Assembly: GCF_000002985.6 (NCBI RefSeq)
Contig: NC_003283.11
Location: 17,857,501-17,921,500, forward strand
Direction: 5' to 3'
DNA from: Caenorhabditis elegans
Taxonomy: Eukaryota; Nematoda; Chromadorea; Rhabditida; Rhabditidae
DNA length: 64,000 nt
Shown here: positions 44,378-52,823 of the stretch, one piece after another
How the letters are laid out: each line of letters begins with the position of its first letter
Numbering within the stretch: position 1 is the stretch's first letter
Notes under the pieces: generated by a model
The model's database searches: none
Seen by the model: only the letters and a program-made list of their open reading frames with translations
Told to the model about the DNA's origin: nothing
Made by a program: the position numbers and the translations under genes

Positions 44378-45134
44378 ATTCGTAAATATTCGGATAATAA
44401 AGTTTTTATTCTCTACAAATCCCTTTCTTTGTTAAAGGTGGAGTAGCGCCAGTGGAGAAATTGCTATAAAAAATACCTATGGTACTACAATGACCAAATA
44501 TCATAGTAAAAAAAATTCAAAAAACTATTCTAAATTTTATATGATTTTTTGAAAATTGAAAAAATCTCGAATTTCATCAAATTCCCATTTCAACTACCGC
44601 CAATAGTCGATGTTCGAAGGAGCGTGCTTGCATTATTTTAACTTCTATTTATTCATTTTTCTTATTTTTGATTGATTTTTCATGTTTTTTTTGAGTAATT
44701 TTACTGGAAATTACATGAAAAATTTAAGATAAATGTAGATTGTTCACTAAAAATAATTGAAAACAGAGATAGCACGTTTTTCAACGACGTTGAGCCTGAA
44801 ATAATCTATTTCAAAGATTTAGATTTTAGCGCCCGCTTTTTAATAGAAAATTTGCATTTATCTTGAATTTTTCATTAAATTTCCAGTAAAATTACTCAAA
44901 AAACATGAAAAATCAATCAAAAATAAGAAATAGGAATAAGGCGTGGACGTGGCGTGAGTCGGGCAGGTTGAAGGCAGGCGTCAGGCACTGAAACCGCTGG
45001 TATCGTCCATGCAAGCCCTACCGGCACCCTTGGTTGTAACGAAATAATGAATGCTCTTGTTATAACACTTTATAGCCTTTATTAGTCTTTATCCTTATAC
45101 CTTTAGCCTTTACAGATTCAAATCAGGCAAGTTA
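44378..45134. repeat. Intergenic palindromic repeats before the mariner element
   Basis: At 44436 a GGTGGAGTAGCGCCAGTGG end, typical of TTTAAA-target palindromes, is followed by ~150 bp related to 50860-50975. At 44660-44930 a palindrome has arms with GATTGATTTTTCATG...TGAGTAATTTTACTGGAAAT and their complement. After it a G+C-richer GGCGTGGACGTGGCGTGAG / GGCAGGCGTCAGGCACTGA block (~44940-44990) is of a type common in worm repeats. I see no gene. Confidence 0.65.
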
Positions 45135-46376
45135 TCAGGTTGTCCCATAAGTTTTTGTACTTTTTTTCAAATATTTTTCCAAAACTTCTAGAAAGTTTTA
45201 AAATTTTTTCATCGTAGGTCGTGTCAAGGTCGGGTCGTCCCCTTTCAGAAAAGATTCATTTCATCCATTTCTACTTTGCCACGATGACAATCATCAAACT
45301 TGAACGTCGAGACGTTAGATTGCTTCTTCTTTATGAATTTCGTCTTGGTCATTCAGCAATGGAAGCGGAACGAAACATATGCGGTGCGATGGGTGAGGGA
45401 GCACTCTCTTATAATACAGCAAAGAGTTGGTTTCAAAAGTTCAAGAACGGCGACTTCAGTCTCGAAGAAATAGAACGTTCTGGGCGACCGGTAGAGTTAA
45501 ATGAAGAAGACCTAGTGAAGCTGGTGGAGGAAGAGCCTCGTCTTAGTCTTCGTGAAATGGAAGAGAAGCTTGAGTGTTGTCATAGCACAATTGCACGTCA
45601 CTTGGGTCGCCTTGGTTTTACTTCAAAACTTGGAATTTGGGTGCCTCATGAACTTTCGGCATCACAGAAGCTCACTCGGGTCAACGTTTGTACTCAACTT
45701 CTAACTTTTCGTTGAAAGTTCGATTGGCTGAACAATCTGGTTACTGGAGATGAGAAGTGGGTGCTCTATGTTAACCATTCCAGAAAACGTCAATGGCTTC
45801 CGATCGGTGAGAAAGGAATACCGACGCCAAAGCCTGATCTTCACCCAAAAAAGATTATGATCTGTGTCTGGTGGGGTGTTCAAGGACCCGTGCACTGGGA
45901 ATTGTTGCCAACTAATAAAACTATCACTGCTGATTACTATTGTGCCCAATTGGACCGAGTTGCAGAAAAGACCAACGGAAAATATGAAAAACTATATTTT
46001 CTTCACGATAATGCTAGGCCTCATGTCGCCAAGAAGACTTTCCAAAAGCTGCAAGATCTTGGTTGGACTGTTTTACCGCATCCACCATATTCTCCAGATC
46101 TTGCACCAACCGACTACCATTTGTTCTTGTCTCTCAGTGACTACATGCGCGACAAGCAATTCGACGACGAAGAGCATCTCAAAACTGAACTCTCCACTTT
46201 CTTCTCATCGCGTTCGCCGGATTTCTTCTCCCGTGGCATCATGATGTTACCTAGTAAATGGCAACAAGTGGTGGACACTAATGGTGAATACTTGTGTGAA
46301 TAGTACTACTTGTCGCTTGAGAGAAATAAATTTTTTTCAAAAAAAAAATAGTACAAAAACTTATGGGACAACCTGA
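45135..46376 (+). mobile_element. Full-length mariner transposon (1,242 bp)
   Basis: The terminal inverted repeats begin TCAGGTTGTCCCATAAG (left, 45135) and, reversed, the same at the right end (46376); ~26 bp match exactly. Both ends are flanked by TA (45133-45134 and 46377-46378), the target duplication of Tc1/mariner elements. It encodes one transposase frame with a single internal stop. Insertion is ~250 bp upstream of the last peptide gene. The perfect inverted repeats suggest fairly recent movement. Confidence 0.94.
45284..46303 (+). pseudogene. Mariner transposase with one in-frame nonsense codon
   Basis: A single frame of 340 codons including the final stop, interrupted only by TGA at 45713-45715. 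It has an N-terminal Mos1-type HTH (DVRLLLLYEFRLGHSAMEAE...AKSWFQKFKNGDFSLEE), a second HTH (RLSLREMEEKLECCHSTIARHL), the WVPHEL linker motif, and all three catalytic aspartates: TGDEKW, LHDNARPH and PYSPDLAPTDYHLF, with exactly 34 residues between the second and third (mariner D,D34D). The stop falls in the linker before the catalytic domain. An upstream in-frame GTG exists, but the ATG at 45284 matches the usual family start. Confidence 0.92.
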
Positions 46377-46628
46377 TATTTTTTATTGTGTATATCTTTA
46401 ATTTCACTAACTCACAATCTTGTCAGAATGTTTTCCATCATTCATTCATGCTTTATTGTACAATCATCAGTCTATATGTATTACAATTTATTTAATATCT
46501 GATGTTTTTGAAGTATTGTTGTATTTTGAAAACAGTGAATACAAAAGGAATATCTGAAAATGCAGAATAACATGTTTTTATTGGATACCTCTTTTGTCAG
46601 TGTTCCATATAAAAAGAGCCCTGTAAGA

Positions 46629-46829
46629 ATGGACACATCATTCAACACGAATTTCATCTTCTACCTTCTTGTACTCATCGCCTGTGTTGCAAACTTCGGG
46701 TTCTGCCAGAACACTCAGAATGCGGCCTCTAATATTATCGGACACGCAACAGGAGCTCATGGAGGCGCCACTGGCGCTGCTCGAGGTGCTGTGAAAAGTG
46801 TTGGAAATCGTTGGGATCCAGATGATTAG
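46629..46829 (+). CDS. Gly/Ala-rich small secreted peptide, copy F
   Basis: 66 codons, one exon, with a predicted protein identical to copy D. The signal peptide ends near FGFCQ; the mature peptide is Gly/Ala-rich with a WDPDD end. The leader cassette with CCATATAAAAAGAGCCCTG ends 4 nt before the ATG, and AATAAA is at 46865-46870 in the shared GGGAATAAATATATCGAACA module. The mariner element sits just upstream. Confidence 0.78.
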   Translation: MDTSFNTNFIFYLLVLIACVANFGFCQNTQNAASNIIGHATGAHGGATGAARGAVKSVGNRWDPDD

Positions 46830-46870
46830 TAGCTTTTTGATGCACTCTGTCGTATTTTTTTGGGAATAAA

Positions 46871-47439
46871 TATATCGAACATTGGCAATTCGTCTCCTTT
46901 CTTTTTCTCAAATCCGAATAATTATTGTAGCAAAATCATTACAGACAGGCTGGAAGAAAAAATGACACATGGATTCGTTACAACAACGATGTTGGTTTTT
47001 CGATTTTTTCTAAAATCAAAAAACGAAAAAAATTCAAAAGACTTCTCATTTACATAGTTTTCTAAAAATCTCAGCAATTTTTACTTTAAAAAAATCTTAT
47101 ACAAATTGGCATCGTACGAACTAATTTAGAAACTGGTTTCTGATGGACATTTCTATTTTTAGAATTCCAGTAGTCTCCTGTTGGTCATGTCTAGTTTTCC
47201 ACGTGGAATACATTTCTTGTTACCTGAAACGTTTTTCGACTTGGTGATTCAAATTATACTTCCGCATAGATTAGATCAGTTAAACTTGACAAATAGAAAT
47301 TTTAAATTTTAAAAACAATCCCAATTCGATGTTTGATTCTCCAAATTTTGCACTTTCTTAATTTAAATCTAGTTTATTTATATAATCTAAAGAGCTATAA
47401 AAATGTTTGTAACTTACAAAATGTTCATCTAAAAATTCT
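46871..47439. other. Intergenic, no feature seen
   Basis: AT-rich sequence without a coding frame of gene-like composition, without clear splice signals and without repeats I can recognise. Confidence 0.5.
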
Positions 47440-47690
47440 GCACATTTTCATAGTTGGAAGTTTTTTGATAGCTCAACTCCTTGCAGAGATACACGGCTTC
47501 AAAGTTCTAGCGGCGAGAGAGTGTGGCTGAGGGGGAGAGTGCAGGCAGCCTCCTCGTCTACGTCTCTCCTCCTCCCACAGTGTTTCGACGCCTGGAACTT
47601 TAAATGCGTATATCTCCTGAACGGTTAGAGATATCAAAAAACTGTCAACTGGGAAAATGTTCAGCGTGGAATTCTGCGTCGATTGAAATA
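47440..47690. repeat. Single copy of the AGCGTGGAG/TCTCTCCCCCTCCCACA fold-back repeat
   Basis: It contains GTTGGAAGTTTTTTGATAGC, GAGAGAGTGTGGCTGAGGGGGAGA, CTCTCCTCCTCCCACAGTGT and AGAGATATCAAAAAACTGTCAACTG. The two halves are inverted. This is a diverged relative of the four tandem units in the receptor intron (55367-56720). Confidence 0.78.
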
Positions 47691-48762
47691 AAAAATTCGG
47701 ATTTTTTTTCAAAAATTCAAGAGAAAAAGTTATTTGGAGTTTTGCAAACGTTTCAATTTTCAGGTTTCAGGAAATTTTGCTGTCGATGCACCATGATTCA
47801 GTCTATTGATTTCTAATGACTTTTATTGATTTTGACCAATTTTTATAAACTTTTAACAATGCACCATGTCTGAGTTTTAAGAAAATTATTGATTTTTACA
47901 GGTTTTTATTAAATTTCAATAAATTTTTTATTGGTTTTTCATCATAAAAGGGTGTTGTAAAAATGTAGAAGCAATTTTAAATGGACAATTTATACAACAA
48001 ACTAATTAAAAAAACATGTTCTGTTTTTTATCGATGCACCATGATTAGAATTTCGGAAAATTTTGATTTTATTGATTTTTTCAGATTTTTAATGATTTTG
48101 ACCAACATTCATTAATGTTTATAGATGCACCATGTCTGAATTTTTTTTTCTAGAATTCCAGGAAAATTAGGCTTTTATCAATTTTTCATAAGTGTTCCAA
48201 TTATTAATCAGTTTTCAACGACTTTTAATTTTTATCGATTATTGATTTTTATTAATTTTTACAGGTTTTCATTAAATTTCAATAGATTTTATCGATTTTT
48301 CATCAGAAAAATATGTTTTTTTGTTGTAAAAAGTGAACGATACAATCAGTGGTGTCATTCTCCATCAACAAGGGCAATCAAGTAGTAAAGAAAAAGAAGA
48401 AGAAGAACGAGAGAGAATGACGTTTTAGAAGGCGGAGGAGGCAGGCGTGACGACTGTCAAGAAACAAGTTCTCCCTCTCCTTGATTCCCCCTTTTTCTTC
48501 TTCTTATTCTATTCTATTTTCACCCATTTTACCTTGGGACTTTCTCCTTGACCACATGATGTTGGTGTTTGGAACATCAAATCCCCCAGAATATTTTGTT
48601 TTTGGTATTGATTTTTCATTGTTTTAGCAATAATATTTGATAAAATATTGAAAAAGCCATTTTCCCGTTTTTTTTGTTGCTAAAATTTGAAAAAAAACTC
48701 ACTTAATTTAAGACAGTTTGAAGAAAAAACTCAATTTTTGAATGAAAATCAAGATTTCTGAT
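47691..48762. repeat. Dispersed GATGCACCATG-motif region
   Basis: GATGCACCATG or AATGCACCATG recurs near 47783, 47859, 48033 and 48124, each followed by diverged TGATTTTTATTGATTTTTACAGG-like sequence. Single copies occur near 30905, 31083, 34764, 49628, 54136 (GATGCGCCATG) and 54763. It appears to be an old dispersed repeat. A purine-rich GAAAAAGAAGAAGAAGAAC tract (~48388) is paired with CCCTTTTTCTTCTTCTTATTC (~48490). No gene seen. Confidence 0.65.
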
Positions 48763-48997
48763 GAGAAAATTCGAATTCCTCGCCTAGAAAAACCTATATA
48801 CCCTTCCAGGGGGTCGAACCTGCGACCTATTTCACCAAAGCCAAGCCACTTACCCACTGCGCCATTTGGGAACCTGGCGCGGCGCGCGTCGGGCAGCATG
48901 GCGCAGTGGCTAAGAGGCTTGGCTTTGGAGTAATAGGTCTTAAGTTCGAACTCCGCGTGGGGTGTATAGGTTTTTCTAGGCGAGGAATTCGAATTTT
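48763..48997. repeat. Palindrome of two tRNA-derived (SINE-like) halves
   Basis: The ends GAAAATTCGAATTCCTCGCCTAG and CTAGGCGAGGAATTCGAATTTTT are inverted. Each half carries pol III-type internal boxes on opposite strands. Right half (plus): box A TGGCGCAGTGG (48899-48909) and box B AGTTCGAACTC (~48943-48953). Left half (minus): the same box A and box B GGTTCGACCCC (~48810-48820). The lack of a proper acceptor stem and the inverted pairing speak against a functional tRNA gene. It is better read as a tRNA-derived fold-back element. Confidence 0.72.
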
Positions 48998-49850
48998 TAA
49001 CTTTTAAACTCATAAAATCCGCGTGAAAGGTAGTTTTTTGAGTTAAAACTTTCTCTTTTTGACACGTGGGGTGTATGTTTTTTTCGTAGGTTTTTGGAAA
49101 GCTTCATCTTTTTTGGTTTTAATAAGGGAAAACGCAATAATGGGGGGGGGGGGTTTGTAATTCCACACAAGTACCCAATTTTGCAACTTTTTTTCTTTTT
49201 ACAACGCCATATTTTACGGATAAGTAGGTGTGGGGATTAACTCCATAAAGTACGAAAATGACTCACTTGTTGCCTGTCTAAGATTACTGATCAAGTTGGG
49301 CAAATTCAAAGTTGAACTGGGTAGTTTAAAGATGAAAAATCAGAGAAACAAACTACATATGTTCCTAATCACATATTTCTTTTTCTTGTGTCGATTTTAG
49401 TATGTTTTGAAGAAAAAATATAGGTTGTTTTTCAAGATTTTTTAAAATTTTTACCGGAAACTACGAAGCTACTGATATAAAAAAATTTTGGCGATTTTAT
49501 TTAAAACAATTTTAAAGTTATTAATTACTTCTTTATTCTAACAGAAAAAAAGGAGACTTTTATGAAAATAAATAAATTTAAAAAAAAATTTATATTTGAT
49601 TTTCACTAATTTTTATAAATTTTTATCAATGCACCATGGCTGAATTTTAAGGTAACTGTTGATTTTTATTGATTTTTATTACAGTATTTTATTCAATTTT
49701 AATAGATTTTTAAGGATTTTCCTTCAGAAAAGAGAGTTTTTGTTCTGAAAATCTATGAACCATTAATATAAATTAATTTGAATTGATAGTTCCAAAAAAA
49801 CTTTTAAAAGTATGAAAAATAAGGATTTCGTGAGTTTGTGGGGAAGTTGT
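48998..49850. other. Intergenic, no gene seen
   Basis: AT-rich sequence with a poly-G run (GGGGGGGGGG at ~49143) and one AATGCACCATG motif near 49628. There is no supportable exon. Confidence 0.5.
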
Positions 49851-50980
49851 AAAACTACACCTTTGGTGCTAAAATGACCGAATACACAATAAAACTTTTC
49901 AAAAATTTTTTGAAAATTTTTTATTTACTGTCTTTACTGCAGTTACTCAGTTTTTGCCACCCACTCATAATTTTGGAAGTCGACCAAAAAAAAAAAAAAA
50001 TAAATGTAGAAAAAACATTCATAGGATGCGCACAATTATGTCGTTTCGAATTGAAATTGTGAAATTTCCCAACAAAAATAAAAGCAAAACCACAATTTGC
50101 CGAAAATTTTTGGCAATTTATGTTGTTCTGGCAAATTTTGCAAATTGCCATTTTTCCGGTTTGCCGATTTGCCGAAGTGTAGAAAGTGTTAAAACCAAAG
50201 TCCCTATAGTGCCAAAATGACCGAATATCATATCAGAACATTTTTGAAATTTTTTTATTTACTGTCATAATTTTGGAAGTCGACCAAAAAAACTACATTT
50301 TTATACTGTAATTTTGTTTAAATTATTTTTATTGAAACATTGTAGGGGATCGGAACATGCGGCATTGCAGTGGATTTCCTCAAAAGCTTATATTTTTCAA
50401 AAACTTTGGAAATTTGCCAAAACTTTGACCGGAAATTATGAAAAATCTAAAAATCTTTGAAGTGTTTTACTGTGAAATTCGGTGGTTTTGGGCCATTATA
50501 AGTGCATTTAGACAAAATTCGCACTGGCGCTACTCCACCTTTAAAAAAATATTCCAGCTCCGTCGTGGTCTCCTGGAGATATTCGGCCAGCTTTTTAATT
50601 AATTAATTCAGGTTCGAAATCGTTTAAAAGCGTTGCTTTTTCATTTTTACGCCTGTAACCGTGCTTTTTAATCGAAAATTTGCAGTTATTTTGACTTTTT
50701 CTGTAAAATTCGAGCAAAGATACACCGAAAACATTAAAAATCGGCGGAAAATAAGAAAAAAAAAATTTAAAATCGTGCAAGCGCGCTCCATCGAACAAAT
50801 CCAATTGGCGGTAATTCAAATAGGAATTAGGCAAAAACTGAGATTTTTTCAATTTTCAAAAAATCATATAAAATTTAGAAAAATTTTTTTGAATTATTTT
50901 ATCATGATATCCGGTCATTGTGGTACCATAGGCATGTTTTAAAGCTATTTTCCCACTGTCGCTACTCCATAACTGAGTCC
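49851..50980. repeat. Overlapping TTTAAA-type palindromic element fragments
   Basis: Repeated blocks TTTTTTATTTACTGTC, CATAATTTTGGAAGTCGACCAAAAAA (near 49965 and 50269) and CACTGGCGCTACTCCACCTTTAAA (50522-50544), plus the inverse end CCCACTGTCGCTACTCC (~50953). They match the palindromes at 53049-53660 and 58630-59345. Just after the 50544 end, about 45 bp are identical to the start of receptor exon 7 and its acceptor (59341-59380). A short CGGTTTGCCGATTTGCCG fragment is at ~50157. Confidence 0.75.
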
Positions 50981-51529
50981 ATAGATCCTTCCGTATTTTG
51001 TGGTTGTTGTTTTTTGCTTTCTGTTCCTTAACAATTTCCTTATTTAAAAGCCAAAAAGTACGTTCATTCTTGATTATTCGAGGTCATTCCGTATTTTGTG
51101 GTTGATTTTGGATTTCTAATTGCCCAATATCTACCTATATTCCCTGAATTACAAATTTCTTATCCATAAAAACAAAAAGTACGTTCTCTCACCCTCCCCC
51201 TCCTTCTCCTTAAAAACAGTAATTGTTGAACAGTTGCCCCCCACCTGTGTATTCGCCAAAGGAATGTGTACGTAATAGGTTTCCTGCAAAAACATTCCCC
51301 CTTTTTTTTTTCTTTTTTGTACATATTTTTGATTTCAGAAGAAAAAAAAGCCATATTGAACTAACTCTATTATGTTTGCACAGCAGCCTTTCTATTTTTT
51401 TTTCCGAGGTACACACTTTTCTGGAGGGGTTTTTCTGGAACTGTTGCTGTTATGTGGCAGTATTTTTTTTAGTTGGCATATTGAATTAATTCATGAGTAA
51501 ATTTAAGTTTTATGTGCCCTAAAAAATAA
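50981..51529. repeat. Degenerate ~110 bp direct duplication and flanking sequence
   Basis: TTCCGTATTTTGTGGTTG occurs near 50991 and 51089. The text after each copy is similar (GCCAAAAAGTACGTTC near 51050 and ACAAAAAGTACGTTCTC near 51171). The rest has T-rich runs and no gene. Confidence 0.6.
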
Positions 51530-52150
51530 TGTATTCCCAGAAAATTTGAACTTCCCGCCAAAATAATTTTCTCAAAAAATTTAAATTTCCCGCGAAAATG
51601 ATTTCTCAGAAAATTTGAATTTCCCGCCAAAAAATGTTTTTTCCTGAAAAATTGAACTTCCCGCCAAAATATGTTTCTCAGAAATTTTGAATTTCCCGCC
51701 AAAAAATGTTTTTTTTCAGAAAATTTGATTTTCCCGCCAAAAATATTTTCTCTGGAAATTTGAATTTCCCGCCAAAAATATTTTCTCATAGTCAGAAATT
51801 TTGAACTTCCCGCCAAAATAATTGTCTCAAAAAAATTTGAATTTCCCGCCAAAAAAATGTTTTTTTTTGTAAATTTGAATTTCCCGCCAAAATATTTTTC
51901 TAAAAATAATTGAATTTTCCGCCAAAAAATGTTCTTTTTTTTTTAATTTGAATTTCCCGCCAAAATAGCTTTTTTTTTCTGAAAAATTGAACTTCCCGCC
52001 GAAATAGTTTATCCAGAAAATTTATATTTCCCGCGAAAATGATTTCTCAAAAAATTTGAATTTCCCGCCAAAATAGTTTTTTTTTCAGAAAATTTGAATT
52101 TCCCGCCAAAATATTTTTCTAAAAAAAGTTGAATTTCCCGCCAAAAATGT
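51530..52150. repeat. TTTGAATTTCCCGCC tandem array
   Basis: About 16 units of 34-45 bp with the core AAATTTGAATTTCCCGCCAAAA separated by T-rich spacers of varying length, matching the smaller array at 16020-16378. The frames across it are artefacts. Confidence 0.9.
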
Positions 52151-52204
52151 GAATAAAATTTGCTAATATCCCACTAACAGACAACTAAAAAATAATAACG
52201 ATAT

Positions 52205-52392
52205 CACGTGGTGTCAGGCTGTTCCATTACGTTTTGATCTACAAAAAATGCGGCAATACTGTGCCCAAGAAAATGTGACGTCAGCACGTTCTTAACCATG
52301 CGGAATCAGTTGAGAACTCTGCGCCTCTTTTCCCGCATTTTTTGTAGATCTACGTAGATCAAGCCGAAATGAGGCTTTTTGGCACCACGTGC
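52205..52392. repeat. Palindromic TGACGTCA element with CACGTG ends
   Basis: A complete copy from CACGTGGTGTCAGGCTGTTCC to TTTTTGGCACCACGTG, with ATGTGACGTCAGCACGTTCTTAACCATGCGGAATC near the middle. It lies ~430 bp upstream of the receptor gene. Confidence 0.88.
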
Positions 52393-52741
52393 GATATCTA
52401 ATCCAACACTTTCAAGGTTAAATTAAATTTCTGGAGTCTGGAGTCAAAATAGACTGGAGTCACGTTCACAATTAGCAGAATTTATTGTGCAAAAACAAAG
52501 TTATTCGGAAATATGCAAAAAGCCAATTAAAAAATCTTGTTATTTTCCTATAAGCACCTTTTTATTGCCTACATTTCAGTAGAAAGCTGACAAAAAATTA
52601 TTAAGCCTAATTCAATTTACAAAGAACTTATCAAACGCACTTTCAGGTGCAGAATTTGCATTAAAAAGTGATATTTTACACGAAAAAGTTGGGCGCTAAC
52701 AGTAAGTGTCTATCATAAAAATCTCACATAGTATCTCAAAG

Positions 52742-52770
52742 CTTATCTTATCTCCTTTCACTTTTATCTT
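52742..52770. promoter_or_regulatory. Cluster of GATA-type sites upstream of the receptor gene
   Basis: CTTATCTTATCT (52742-52753) and TTTATCT (52764-52770) give three AGATAA-type sites on the minus strand within 30 bp, 50-80 nt before the putative trans-splice acceptor of the receptor gene. The spacing and clustering suggest GATA-factor control; this is inference. Confidence 0.35.
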
Positions 52771-52823
52771 TTCTGTCTGATCCATTCTCATTAAAATCAA
52801 TACATAATCTTTATTCAGATGAC

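Noticed and set aside
48890..48970. Functional tRNA gene
   Set aside because: A and B boxes are present, but no proper acceptor stem pairing can be drawn and the same unit is mirrored next to it within a palindromic repeat.
51223..51489. 88-codon frame with hydrophobic stretches, possible small membrane protein
   Set aside because: Poly-T-derived phenylalanine runs, no upstream acceptor, no poly(A) signal and no paralogue.
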